Positions 46,790 to 60,400 of a stretch of DNA of 64,000 nt are shown here, one piece after another; position 1 is the first letter of the stretch, and each line of letters opens with the position of its first letter. Under the pieces are notes generated by a model. The model was not told the DNA's origin, made no database searches, and saw only the letters and a list, made by a program, of their open reading frames with translations. This stretch comes from Staphylotrichum longicolle (taxonomy: Eukaryota; Ascomycota; Sordariomycetes; Sordariales; Chaetomiaceae): the NCBI GenBank assembly GCA_019096155.1, contig JAHCVI010000002.1, positions 1,860,001 to 1,924,000 on the forward strand, read 5' to 3'. The position numbers and the translations under genes were made by a program.

Positions 46790-46856
46790 GAATTTCGGGA
46801 CGAATTTCGGGACGAGTTTCGAGTCTTGGAGGAAATCAAATTTCGGCGATTTCCTC
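46790..46856 (+). repeat. AATTTCGGGACG tandem units followed by a perfect hairpin
   Basis: GAATTTCGGGAC occurs twice in a row with a third diverged copy (46790-46823). A 9-bp perfect inverted repeat follows: GAGGAAATC at 46829-46837 and GATTTCCTC at 46848-46856, with a 10-nt loop that itself contains AATTTCGG. Confidence 0.75.
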
Positions 46857-49800
46857 AAACACCACGCCTGACCAAAGGCACAAGACTTGGACGTTGTCTG
46901 CTGGGTGGTTGGGTCGACATCTGAGCATGAAACGGAACTCGCGTCCTCAGCTCCGGCCCTTGCAACCATGATCATCAGTGACCGGGGTTGGTTGAGGAAT
47001 GGCACAGGGTCAGATCTCAGTGGCTGCTTTGGCGGCGTCCGGTCGCCAGCCATCCGCCTTCCCGTCGCGCCATGCCTAATTCGTGCTTCCTTCCAGAATC
47101 TTGCGGGAAGCCAATCGGCACAACTGAATGTCTTGATTTTGGCCGGCGCCGCGGAAGCTCCAGCCCATAACTAGAATTTCAACCGATCGAGGCAAAACGA
47201 GCAACAACAGACATCTGGATAACATCAACTTCGAAGAGATGGGCGCTGGGCGCACCTCGACATGCTGATGACGGCAGGATAATAGCGCCGTTCAGGTTAG
47301 GCTATGTATGTACCTTGACGCTGTTTCTCTCAGGCCGATTTGGCAAACAAACAGCGGCTGGCGATGTGTGCTGTGTGTTGTGGCACAGTGCGGTGTCCAC
47401 AAGCTCTGAGTTATCTGGGATGCTGTGATCCTTAATCTGGCGGTTAGCTGCAACCAGCCACCAAGTCAACCCACATTACCGGTGTGCACCTATCTCGCGG
47501 GCTTCTCCCCCGATGCATTCACCTCAACCCTACGCAAATTGGCCGGGGCTGTCAGCGCCATCCTGGTGGGCTGCCAGAGGAAGCTAGTGCTTCAACTGGT
47601 GGTTTGAAACTGGCAGTCGCGGCATTCCTTGGTGGAAATGGAAATGGAAAAATGTCAAATGCGGAAAGTGGACGATGTTTGCCGGGATTGCCAATCCCAA
47701 ATGTGGATGGCTTGAGTCAATCCGTCAATCAATACCCTGCTGATGCTGAACCAAGTTTTGTCAAGTAACATTATCCAGAGCGAGAGCTCCTGTGCGCAGT
47801 GTAGGAACTGGAGGATGAAGTTGACTGGTGAGATGTCTGTGTCGGCTTCGAGTCATGCCCCAGTCTCCCCCAAAACGTCACTGCCTCTGGGCTTCTTGTT
47901 CCTAGACTCCACTCCAACTTCAACTTAAACGCAACTTCCGAGTTGCAGAGCTGCAGGGCGTAGTTACCTCAAACGACTGACAAACCAGCAGATCACCTTT
48001 GGGCAGGACCCCCCTTCAAAGCTCAAGTTCCCTCTCTCTTGGCAAAATTCCTCGAACAGATACTGGACAAATACTTGTAGTATGCAAGGTGCATTGCTTT
48101 TGATGTACACCTGTGTGCATCCAGGATCCAACCGTATCGACAAAACCCAATGGACCGCCGACGACGTAGGCCATTCAACGCCACTGTGGCACAACAGCCT
48201 CCGATAGCGACTGTCGGTTGTGACGAACCCTACCCGCCTAGGCTTCGTAGTGGTTTGCAGTGCACCACCACCTAAGAATGAGGCTCTTTTTCTTTTGACA
48301 TGTGGGAGCTGCTGACCTGAGAGATCGACTAGCCTAAGGGTTAGGCTTGAACTTGCGGCCTCGCGACCTCAGCGACCCGCGTCCGATTGCCAACAGTCCG
48401 GCCCAAACCACACACACACAAAACTGCTACGACACTCAAGGTAATTAATTGGTGCGGGAAAGGCAATGGCGATGAAGGGCGCACAAGGCCACATGGCATG
48501 GCGGGGACGCCGTCCCAGTGACGGCAAGCGAGTGAGAACAAGCAGCTGCGTCGCCTCGCAACCTGATGCACCAGCGGAACATCCGGGGTCCGGGCTCTGG
48601 AGTTCTGTGCGCTCCCGTGGAAGACGCCTAGAAGGACGCACGCGTGCCTCCGTGCCTGCGTGCCAGCCCAAGATCTCACACAAAGGAAGCCGCTGCTCCA
48701 CCTGTCAATCCTGGCATCTCGCTGCCACGCCGGCCGGGTGGTTGTTGTTCGATCCGCCCAGGACGGTGCGTCACCGCTCCAAGACCTGCGCCTCGCAGAA
48801 ACTACCCCTGGATGAAACGGCGGGCGCCACCCCTGCTGGATGCCGGGCGTGATGGGCTCAAACGACGCACGGTCTCCGATCTCATTCTCGGCTACGCCAA
48901 GTTTAAATTCACACCAGGGCGCGCCAAAGCCACAGAAACCTTGGAACCTTCCACCGTTGGAGCCACACGGACACCCCGGTCCGGCTTGTCGCGACAGGCG
49001 TCTCGCGCCCTCTGCCCACTTCAATGCGACCCTTGGGATGCCACAGGATGCACGACACCTGAACTCGGGTCCGCTTACCACAAACGCTCCTGTATTTTCC
49101 ACCATCCACTCGCTCCAAACCCCACCAAAACCCGTCCTCGCTGCTGTCTGTCTTTGTGCCTGAGTGGAAGCGCCGCATATCAGCCTGCGGCCTGCGCCTG
49201 TTCGGCGTTGCTTCCCACCTCTCCGAGTGGCCGCCCGGGACCTGTTTTTGAAGATGGCATGTCATCGCGGCGCTTTCCCCAGACATCAGGCTTCCTTGTC
49301 ACGTCGGCATTGATCTCGGTGGGAAAGCCCTGACAGGGAATGGTGCGACAGTGCAGTCTGGCCAAATGCCGCGCCCAGTGTCAAACTCGCCCACACCCCC
49401 CCTTCCTTCTGCCGCGACCCATCCACAAGGCTGCTTGGGTCAGTGTCTGAGACGGTGAAGCGCGTCGTCCCGCCCGCTGTCCGCCGACCGCGTGGCCCTT
49501 GGCTTCCTTTGCGCGAAAGCAGACCACGGGCTTTGGGTTCATCATGTTGCTGTCCTTCGTAGGGCAAGGATGAGGATGCCCGCCCGTCTCTTTTGCACAA
49601 CAAACGGCCTCTGCGACATGAGCAACGTGCAAAATAACTCGATGCAGCGTTGCCTATCCCAGGCTAAATCCTCAGGCATTGGACGCTACCGTTCGGAGCT
49701 GAAGTACATCTAAGCCGGTTATCCTCCTTCCTAATCGGCACAGCACACGGCTGCATCCACCGTCACCACGGCTGCTACACAACCCTCACCACAACCACCT

Positions 49801-51637
49801 CCAGCATCGAGCCACTTCCTTGGTTCAGATGCCGGCAAGGAGAGCAAAGATCTGCTCATCAATGATCTGCCATCATCCCCTGTTCAACTTCCGTCCCCAA
49901 CTTGGCTAAGGGTCTACTGTGTCGCAGCCCTGAGCAGCCCGAGTGCGCTCTCCCCACCTTGAACACCACCATCCCCCCAGCTAGCCTTGCCGTTTCGAGC
50001 AACCGCTGCCCCGATCTTTCCAGCCAGGCCCGCTTCTTGGGAGCATCCGGCACTGTCAGCGTCCCTGCCCGGTCCCCTGTCGCTTCGTGATCCGATCTGC
50101 GCCCACGCCCCATTCGGGACGTCTCCCTTTCAACAGGCACCGCACACCCTCCCCCCCTCCCCTGCTTCAACAATCAAGATCCGCGATTGGTCAAGCCGGG
50201 TGCAAGCTCAACAACGGTTTTCCGTGGAGTCGACGCAGAGCTAATGTGCAGCGAGGGCCAATCAACCACTGGCAGATGCCCCAGCCGAGATGCCATGCCA
50301 CCTCTCCATGCACCACCCTCTGCGAGCGTTTTTTCGGCCTTGATGGTTACGACTCTGGGGCTCCAGTGGTCGTGCCTGCATCGAGGCCAGTTCCCAGGCC
50401 AGCTCGATGAGAGTCCCTTTCCCTCTCCCATCAAGAGATTCCGGAATGATCTGTTGAAGGCCTCCGCAAGTGCTTCCTCACGACCCGTGCTTCAACGACA
50501 CTGTCTCCCCTGCTTGATCTGGGGAACGGATGTTTGCGTTGGTGCCATTGGCTTAACAAGCACTTCGTCTATCTTTGGTCCTGCCCTGTCTTCATGCATA
50601 ACGCGGTACGATTTCAGAACCCCATGCCCGAGTTCCAGTGATGCCTGTTTGTGTACTCCTGTACTGCTTGCTCCCTTTCCATTTCCTCTCCATTCACCAA
50701 ACCCGTCCTCGTCGCTTGTGAGACGTTGGCCTTGGCGTGAGCGTTTTTCCCATCCGTTTTCTCGCGCCTTGCTCTTTGCGTGGCAGCAGTAGCCTCGGGT
50801 TGGTTCCATCGACGCCCTGGCACGGCATTAGCCATTCAGCCGAAATCTTGTATGGTTCAGCGGTTTCTCACTATAGCCCTGTTGCTCGCCTCAACCCCTT
50901 GGACGCAGAGCGTGCCCCCGGAGGCAGGTGGTGTGTGGCTCAGCCAGCCCATCTGCTACAATCCGATATTATTATAGCGGAGTCCATGGCTTGCGGGTTT
51001 TGTTCAATCGAGGCGTCCACCCCCAGGCGCCCACCCTGGACGAGCCGCCGTTATAACAGCCGTCCACTGTCAGGTACCAGGTACCCTGACCGGATTCTCT
51101 TCCCCCCTCCCCCCCCGGCTGCCAGTGCCATTTGCTGTATTGTTGCGGTTGCCCGCCCCTACCCTGTCTGGCTTCGAATGCGGCCTCGGTGCTCCTCCAC
51201 TGTTGACTGGGTTCTCCACCGGTATTCATCCCACCTCTATCCCTCGTTAAGGACAGGGGACCAGGGGGGGCCGAGCCTTAATACCACCAAGGCCAGCCTT
51301 CACGAGCACCTTAACTCCCGGGTCTAATCCGTTCTCGAGGAGTCCCACCAGCAGAACGACCCCGCCGTGCATCGCTTGACACCCCCCGGATTTTATACAA
51401 GATATCTTCTCGTCTCCGGGATCCTCAGGCCAAGGCCAACCCCTTCCTTCTCTGCTGATCTACGAGACTCTGCCAAAGCTCCACAGACGACCACGGTTGA
51501 TAAGGGCTAGGCTCAGCAGCGTTCGTAGATCACCAGACTCGACAACGAAACCTGGGGTCTTCCTCCGCGGCAACTAGGACGCACAACGGCGTTGTCTGAT
51601 CTTCGTTTTGACTGGTGGGCGCCTGTCTTCTGGTACG

Positions 51638-51655
51638 ACACACACACACACACAC
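51638..51655 (+). repeat. AC dinucleotide microsatellite
   Basis: Nine AC units, about 530 bp upstream of the homeodomain gene start. Confidence 0.9.
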
Positions 51656-52187
51656 CAATCATCCCGAAGAATTCGCTCTCGACCCGACTCCTCGTTTAAC
51701 CCCGGTCACATCTCTTCGAGTTTGATCTCCGGAACGGCCCTGGAAGGCCGGCGGCGGGCGAAATCCAGCAAACTCTCTACCTCTCAACGCCTCCTGTTTG
51801 CTTTCATCCTCGCCCGCGAGGCCCTTGTCGAACAGAGATCACCACGAACCATAGTTGTGCCCTCAAGAGGTTGCAGACCGCCTACCTGGTGTCTCCGGCG
51901 GTGATGTGCGTCCGTGGATCCTGATCACTCGTACACCAAGCACCAACACTCGTTGACTTCTGCCGCCCCCTCGCCCTTCGCTCTTCCGCAAGCCTCGTGG
52001 ACATCAACTTGCACAACTGGGGTCACTGTTACCCCCCTCAGATCCGCCAAAGACGCAACCTTTGTCCACGTCGACGACAGACAGCCGATTCCCAATGCTT
52101 GTTACCAGGCACACCGCAACGGAGCAGAGCCCTTGGTCCATCAGCAAGTTCGAAACCGCCTTTCGCAAGTCTGCCGAGAAATTACGC

Positions 52188-54404
52188 ATGTCGAACAACT
52201 TCGACACGGTGACGCAGTCGGACTGGCAGGGTCAGTACTCGTTTCTGCCGCCAGGCGACAACACCATTTTCTCGCAGCCGTATGAGCATGTGACGAACTC
52301 GACCGAAAGCGCGGGATCGCAGTCGCAGCCACGGACTGTGGCTGCACCAAGCGAGGCACCGAAGCAGGAGGGCTCGCCGCTCGGCCACCGCCTTGATCCC
52401 CTAGGCCTGCGGCAGCCAAAGCAGCCCTCGCCGATTCCAGAGCAACCAGAAATCCAGGCCGAACATTATCCGCCAAAGACAACCGACCTCGCACACGAAG
52501 AGTCGGCGACTTCGACCGAGACCCCGGGCATGTCCCTGGGATCCAACCCTCTGAGCTCAGTGTCCTCGGCGGGACAAGGCTCCGAGACGGGGCCGAGCCA
52601 TTCAGGAAACGAGGGCCAGACCGCCGTCAAGGAGGAGGACGAAGAAGTAATTGAGGATGAGGAGATGATAGAGGGCGAGGTGGATGGCGACGCACAAACC
52701 CAGCCTCAAACAGCGGCCGAGAGGACTGCTCAGCGAAGGAAGATGAAGCGCTTCAGGTATACCACCACCCTTGAGGCTGGTCTTTGACTGACCGACGAGC
52801 GGCTGCTAACTTTTTTCAGGCTCACGCACCAGCAGACGCGGTTCTTGATGAGCGAGTTTGCAAAGCAACCGCATCCAGATGCAGCACACCGCGAACGGCT
52901 CTCCCGAGAAATTCCTGGACTTAGCCCGCGTCAAGTGCAGGTCTGGTTTCAAAACCGGTAGGTTCTCTCGACGGCGAGGCTTTGGAATGGGCTCAGTCGC
53001 ATGGTAAGGGATGTGGTGTGCTGACTGGTCGCCAGCCGCGCCAAAATCAAGCGCCTAACAGCGGACGATCGCGAGCGGATGATGAAGATGAGGGCGGTCC
53101 CCGAAGACTTTGACAGTCTCAGCGCGCTTCATTCCCCGTACGGCGCAGTTCACGGCCTTGGGACGCCCCTGACCTCGCCGGTTGATCTTGGCGCCTCCCC
53201 GTATGCCGACCACATGATGCGACCGCTCATGGTGGATGTCAGGCGCCACGAAGGGGATGATCATCTCTCGCCAACTGGTCTCAGCCCAGCATTTGGAAGC
53301 ATAGGATTCAACCCCTCCGCGGGACTGAGCACGCCGGATATCCTCTCGCCCATCTCACCTACCTCGACCGATCGGTATGGTTACCCTGGCCATCTTTCGA
53401 CGAGCTCAATGAGCGCGGGGCCAAGGACGTCGAACCCCTTCGCACGGCAACCAAGCCTCGATTCGGGCATGCAGATGCATAGCCACCACTCTCGGCAACA
53501 GATTCGGCCGCTGCAGCCCCCACAACTCCGCGATACCATGACCAGATCCCGTTCGGATACTCTCCAGTCGCCATTACGCTCGAGTATGTCATGGAAAGGA
53601 GACGCAATCGACTACACCACCTACCACGGCGGCAACCCACCATCTCAAATAGGAAGCCGGCAGCACAGCCTCTATCAACAGGATCAAGTGAGCGGTAATT
53701 CTGCGGGCGGATTGGGCCCCTACGACTCGAGCCACTATTCCGGTAGGTTTTCGGAAGCCCATACGGGCTAAACAAGCGGACAAGCAGATTGGAGCCATGG
53801 GACTAACCACAATTCTGCAGGCTCTACCGTTCAATCCCCAACGCATTACTCCGGCTTCCAATCATCGAGCCTCCAGGCGAGCCAACAGCGGAACTCGCGT
53901 CTGAGGGCCGCGTCCGCATCCCTTCCCCTAGGTCTGGATCTACGAACCCAGTTTAGGTCTGCCATCGGGTCGGGCAGCCTGCAGACCTCGACTCATTCCC
54001 CGAGCCAGCGCACGGCATCGACGCCGCAGCTAGGGGGTGTCTCGTCGAGCTACACGGGGAGCTTCCCATCGGCGCCCCTCACCGCGCCCGTCGACTTTTC
54101 CCTGCCGAGGACGTCGGGATACCGGACCTCGACGACGGACTACTCGATGCCCCAGATCCGCGCCCCGATCGCCCCGCCAAACGACTTTTCGCAGGCGTTC
54201 CAGGCCAGCATGTCGAGCTCGAGCGCGAGGACGCCCATGAGGGATTCGTTTGGCGGGAGCGCGCTCGGGCTGGGCCAGAGCCAGAGCTCGGGGGACCGCG
54301 GCGACGAGTACTCGGACCCGCTGGGCATGAAGCGCAAGCGCAGCTTCACGGGCCCGGCTTCTGCCACGACGGCGGGGACCAGCGCCTACGGCAGCACGGC
54401 ATAG
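52188..54404 (+). CDS. htf1: Homeodomain transcription factor, HTF1-like
   Basis: Exons 52188-52756, 52820-52957, 53036-53742 and 53821-54404 give 665 residues in frame. The homeodomain (about residues 181-240) spans the first three exons. It begins RRKMKRFRLTHQQTRF and ends with recognition helix QVQVWFQNRRAKIKR, the last part assembled exactly at the second splice. An acidic segment (KEEDEEVIEDEEMIEGE) precedes it. The C-terminal two thirds are Ser/Pro/Gln-rich and probably disordered, ending in a KRKR patch near the tail. The flanks of the domain resemble HTF1/MoHOX2 of Magnaporthe, which is required for conidium formation; this specific match is from memory. The start at 52188 (MSNNFDTVTQ) is chosen over the in-frame ATG at 52062, which would add 42 residues. 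Confidence 0.85.
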
Positions 54405-57400
54405 AACCAACAATGACGGTCCTCCCAAACTAAACAAACCACGACAACCAAGCCTTGATAGCCGGCCGCCCCAAAGACAGGGCAGCATTTGCGCTGGCTT
54501 GAAATGAGATGACAAACGATCCCCTTTTGACTCGCGCGAAAAACGGCAACAATTATTTCCCCATCTTCCGGTGCGATCTTTCGATTCTTGGTGCCCTCAC
54601 GGGTCAACACGACATAAATACCCGACTTGCCTTTTTGTTTGGGTTCGAGCGGACTTGTACTGCGTACCATATCATTTATCTTTTGCTTCGATTCAACCGC
54701 AAGCAACCCTCCTCGATCGGCCTTTATCCTTCATTTTCCTTTGTTTCTCGCGGCAGACCGTCCCGAGGGGGAGGAGGGTGGATCAAGCTCGACTCTTTCT
54801 TGGAAAGGGAGGCTTTGATGCGAATGGTTATAACACTACGTTTACGTTTTCTACGACCGGCGAAAGGATTTGGCAGGAGTGATCGGGTGGATTGATTGGA
54901 TACGGGGTGTTTTTATCACGGAAAAAAAACCAAACATTGAAATGGCGGGCGAAGGTTGTTGGTGGCTTGTGTCCTTTGCATTGTGGTGGTTGGTTGGTTT
55001 TGCGGACGTGTGTGCGCGCATGTTTACTGTTGTCGGAACTTGACTGGATAAGGGGGCAGCCGGTTGGCATGTTCTCCCCTCTGTCTATCATACTTGCCTT
55101 GTACATAGACAAACAAACTGAGAAAGAGGCCCAACTTTGACTCTTGACTTTCCGGTTCTCTTCACTCAGGTGATGTGCACTCACCCGTTCAATCCTCGGT
55201 CTCCTGATTTGCCTCGAGTCATGTTCTAGGCCCTCTCAAAGGCTGCTTTCACAAACGGTTCATTCAGCCTTGGAGAAGCCCTGGGAACTGCCGCGCCCGA
55301 CGCCAACCGTTGGGTTGCAACCGGTTGGAAGGCGCCCAGATCCGGCAGCAGGAAAGACGCACAGGTCAGAACTGTGTGCGTACGCACTGCAGCAGAAGGA
55401 GGGGACCGGTCATCGACCCAGAATGTGCCGGGCTGGATTCAGGGCTGCGTGCCTCAACCAGTAAGGTGGTATGGGCTGAAGAAGAGAGAGGTGATGAGAG
55501 ATGCGAGATGGGATGACACCCACAATGCATTGCAGTTCTTCTCCACAATGCCATGCACAATACCTACAGTATGTCGGTTGACTCTGCACCTCCTCTCCCA
55601 TGCAGCAACTGAGCGGCGTCTCTCATTTGCTGCGGGCATTTAATTGCCGTGCAGCAGAGAGGAGAACAGACAGGTACATGGCACCTTGGCCGGGCCCAAT
55701 CCTGGTTAGAGTCGTGCGGGAAACGGAGCCACATCCACCTTTCCTTCCTCTTTCACTTCTGCGGCCAAGTTGAAGAGATTGGTTGTTGTCTCTTGGCTGC
55801 TGCCCGTCTCAGCAAACTCCAGCCCGTCTTCGTTAGCTTCGGTCGAATACTCGGACGTCTCGTGAAATAAGCATCAAGCAGTGTCGAGTTTTCTCCTTGG
55901 TTGCTTGTGGTTTCCGGAACCCGTTGCCGGGGGATGCGTCTTTTGGTAGCGGGCCTGGTTGGCTGCTGCTGGCGGCGGCCTCATTTCGGTCGACGTCTTC
56001 TCTACCGTCCCGCGTCTCTGGTGCAAACCCAATGCTCCGTACCCAGGCGCACAAGGGAGCGCCACAAACCACCGGGCATTCACCTAACGTGAACCATATC
56101 GCGAATGCAATAAACCCCTCAGGTGCACCCCCATTCCACTCGGGCACTAGCCCCGGGCAGGGGGGGAAGAGCATCGTTGCGCGCTAATGAGGCTGGGAGG
56201 CGCAGATCGATACCCCGCCCCAAAGCTTAACGGGCCCTGGCGGCGATGGGGCCGGGTGACAGCTGGCACGGACGTCTTGTCTTGGTGCCGAAGGGTGCAT
56301 TGTGGGAGCTTCGACGGAGCATCTCGAAGGTTTCCGCGTTGGGAAGTGCTTGCTCGGCCAATCCTCCACCAGCCATCAAATGACCAAACCACCATCGGAC
56401 CTGTCCTTGCAGCCGGCCGACCGTCCCGTTCGCAAACTGTGCCTGGACGTCATGCCCGCCATGGCGTCTCTTCAAGGAACATGCCGCCGTCACATCATCT
56501 ACTTTCCCTGAAACCGCGGGGAAACGATCGGCTTGGACCCCGCTCCCATTGGCGTAATCTGGGGAAAGGCTTGATCGGAAAATAAGACAGATTAAAAAAC
56601 GTGCGCCGTCATTCACTGCGGAATGGAACGCCGCTGCCGCCGCTGATTGGAAGATCTTGAGAGGAGCAGAACTGCGAGGGACGAACACCCTGCCCTAGTG
56701 TTGCAACTTGGGCCTGACGGGCGTGTGGTGCTGCGACGTCAAATACAGCCTGTTGCTCATCAGCCTGCTTTGACCCTAGCCGGCACTCAAGGAGCGGGTG
56801 TCAAGGCTTACACCAAAAACTCCAAGGAATGCGGGGAGGCTTGCGGGCGCTCAAGGGCCGTTCCCCAGACCCGTTCATGCAAGTGCCGGCTGATCTTGCT
56901 GACTCCAAAGCGTTATGCCATCGAACCCCGGGTGTAGACATGCGACCGATGGTGTATCTTGGTTCAAAACTCCCCGAAAACGGAGTCCCTTTCGATCGAC
57001 TTAACGACGCGGAACCGTACATCCCAGTATCCCGATCTGTAAGACCTTCGAGACGCTTAAAGCCTCTAGTGCAAGTATCTGCCACCTGTGTGCGACCACA
57101 TCTGCGACTGACGACGACAGAGTAACATCTGCAAGTGTTTCGGTCTCTCCGGGGCCATTCCACGGCGGTCAGTTCATGTTTCCAACGTGCTGAGACTAGT
57201 CAAGCTGCATATCGCAGCATATTTCTTGTAGTGGGCACACCAGACCGTCACACAACGACTGTTGCAGGCGTCCGAGGGCGAGCGTGAGGGTCGGCTTTCT
57301 CCGCGGCTGCCGTTACCACTGGTCCAAGCAAACGGTAAGCGGCACAAGCGCGAGTCTCTGGAAACAGAGCCGAATATCCGTGACCAGGGAGAAGGCCGCC

Positions 57401-60400
57401 ACATCACGATTTCTCAGATCCATGCGTGCTTGGTTTCCCAGCGCACGTTAGCCGGGAAAGGAAGCTGCCTGGTGTAAGCTGGCTGCAGCATGTCTCTGCA
57501 TGTTGACTGCAAGTGCACAGGAGGTTGTGCAGAAATCGAATCGAATATCGGGGCGTGTTGACTTGGCGCCTCGTCGGTGTCCTCGGCCGCCTGTGTTTCT
57601 TTCAAGGGGACCCAGTGGACAATCCAACCAGGAGGGGGTGCAAACAACTTGGCCCATTCCCAACGAGAAGGGTGCTGTGACTCTGTTGGCGTTCTAGGCC
57701 TCTGAGGCGTCAAGGAGATGCTGTCCCAAGGAGAAAACACTACCATCCGTACGACGGAACTGGCCACGCACCGTATGGAGGCGTATCATCGTTGCTGTCG
57801 CTACGGCGAACCTGGGCGACAGGAACCAGCGTTATCGAGGGTATGGGTATTGGCCATGTCCATCGCACGATGCGGGCCTCAGCGAGACGGCAAGCTCTCC
57901 GGCATGTCTCGTATCAAAACCCCAGCAGGGACAACGAGACGCCTACCCGAATGGGCTTCGCATCTCATAGTCCGCGCGCAGTGATCGGGGCCCAGCTGCA
58001 TGACGGTGGGGCGGCTTTGTTCGTCACGTTGTGCATCGGACCCAACGACGGCAGTCGAACGGGTCCGACTGCCGGAGAAACATCGAGGGCGGTCCGGGGC
58101 ATCTCGCGCGCTGCTTCCCGCGCAGCGAAATGAAAGCCTGTTTCAACAACCACCTGCCTGTACCAGCCTGTCATCCTGGAGAAACCTCTCCGTCGAGGGG
58201 AGGGAGGCAAGGAAGACAAAGATGAAAACAAAAACAACAACAACAGTAATAATAATAACAACTGAATGGAACGTCAACCAGGGCTGCACGAAGCTGCCCC
58301 GTGGTTACAAGGCAAACGGGTCGAAGGACACGCGGTTTCCCGTGTGGGTCGAAGTCCCCATGTCGAGGATGTCTTCACTCGTGGAAATGTTGCAGTGTGG
58401 GAGTTGAGGTTTGGGAGGCTGCAACTCTGGGGTAAAGGAAGCTTGAAGCGAGAAACGAGCCCCGGAAGCTGCTGCTGCGCGGGCCTGAAGTCGTGGCAGC
58501 GACGGGAAGGCACGACGTGCAAAGGGAGTCGTTTGGCAAGTGCCACCGCCTGTCCTGACACGATCGAGACCCACATCATCCGATCACAGCGCCAAGAGGC
58601 CCTGTCGTGCCTGCGATGCCTGCCGGCCGTGCACTGACCATCGCGACGGAGTGGGCAGTCCGCGCCCAGCGCTACAGCCTAAAGCGGTAAGAACGAAGCT
58701 TGACAGGAGCTAGGATCAGCATCCCTCTCAGCTGCTGCACCACACTGCACCAAGCAAACTTCCCACTTCAAGATACAGCGCTTCTATTCACTCGATAACC
58801 TGAGCGTAAAGTCAAATTCGAAGCCCGCATGTAGTGCTGCTCAACTGAAGTTTTCTTTTCCCTGTCCGCAATGACTACACCACAAACACCGCAACAACCC
58901 TCCCCCTCGGGTTCTCTCTCCTCCATCTTTCAGAGCACCTGAGTTCAGTTGAGAGGTCAATCCCAAGGTGTCGAGGCTCGCCTATAAGAGACGTAGCATG
59001 GGAGCAGCATCGGGTGGCTGGTGGAACTGTCTCTGTCACAGCCGAACTTGGGCATGCAACGTCACCGAACCACGAGCGAACAACGGTACCGATAGACGTC
59101 GTGGTACCTAACCCGCCATCGGCGCCATTATTTGCGAGCCGAGTCAGCGAATGGAGACTGCGGCCCTCGCTCAACACCAACACTCAGAGGAAACCCGCAG
59201 CGAGATGATGCAGGCGACCAAGCGGGTATCCGACTCTCGCTTCCTGCATTCCCTTCGTATCCAGCTGTTTTGCGTCCTCCCCGATGCATTGTCCGTCACT
59301 CCGCGGCCCCTTCCCGCCTCATCTGCGCTTCCCCTTGACCCATGACCTGGTTGAGCGGTCTGGTGGTCGAGATTCAATCTACGCTTCATTCGGCTAAATT
59401 ACCTGCGTCGTTGTTGGATGGACGCGAGCTGCCTACCCCATGGGACCACCCCGTCACTGACAGCTCCCCATCTCTTGGCCCCCGCCAACGAGAACCCCGA
59501 GCTGTCCGAGGTGCTGGACCTCTCCGCTGCCTCGTGGCTCGTGGATCGTGGCTCCTGACTCCTGGGCTTCTGGCTCCTGGCAGCCAATACCGCCCTCGGC
59601 CGCACTCAATCTATCTCTCGGGTCTGGTGTGTCTGCCGTTCCAGGGGCTGCCGTTCAAGGGGATGTCGGAAGCCCGGCAAACGTCAAAAGTCAAGATCGC
59701 AGCTGTTCGGCGGAAGCTGGACAGCCTTCCCGGGGACGGGAGAAGAAAATATGACGCGAAAAAGCATCGGGCTGAAAATTCCACCACTCGAGTCCATTCA
59801 GCACGGCTCTCTCGCCTGCACCGGCTCAATCCATCACGGCATCATGCACCCAGCGCGCCGGCTGGTCGTGAAAAACAGAGGTGCCGCAATCTCTGTCTGC
59901 GCTAGCTGCTGCATCAAAGGGGGGATGGAGGCTTTGATGGGGCCGGATGAGTGAGAGCTTCGAGTGGGCGGCAAGTGATGAGATGTCGCCGTTTGGGTTC
60001 GCCACCTGCCCTGTTGAGACAATCAGCTACGCCTCCCGAGACCTGGCTCATCCACGCTGACGCCGTCCGGCATCTGTAAGTGCTCAATCGGCCGTTGGAA
60101 CCTCTTGTCTCTCACGACGCTATGCTGCCTTGTCGCGCTGATCCATGAATCGAGGTGTATTGAATGAACATGATGCCTGGCTGCTGGAGCACTGTCGTCC
60201 ACGGCTTGGATCTGGTTAATCTGGCCAAGATAACTGACTGTTCTAGCTTCCCTGGCGAGCACATATGTCGGTACAACCAACAGGGCCCAGCTCCTCGGCG
60301 TTCTTGAAGAGTGACAGTCCAGGGGATTGGTCCACCCTGAGGGGCGTCATTGCGACGGGGCTCCTTGGCCCGCCCCCTTCGCGTTGCCGCCGGGCCCCCA

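Larger units (their letters stand above)
41320..52187. other. 10.9-kb gene-free region upstream of the homeodomain gene
   Basis: The longest gene-free stretch in the window. No frame shows a known domain or convincing spliced protein. It contains a 10-bp tandem repeat (43191-43220), a small repeat with hairpin (46790-46856) and an AC microsatellite (51638-51655). CT-rich leader-like DNA occupies the last kilobase. An in-frame ATG at 52062 could extend the homeodomain protein into this region. Non-coding transcription or a large control region is possible but not shown. Confidence 0.55.

Noticed and set aside
59342..59905. A 187-residue open frame in the convergent gap
   Set aside because: No recognisable family, repeated Leu-Ala-Pro-Gly wording from a simple repeat, and no splice partner.
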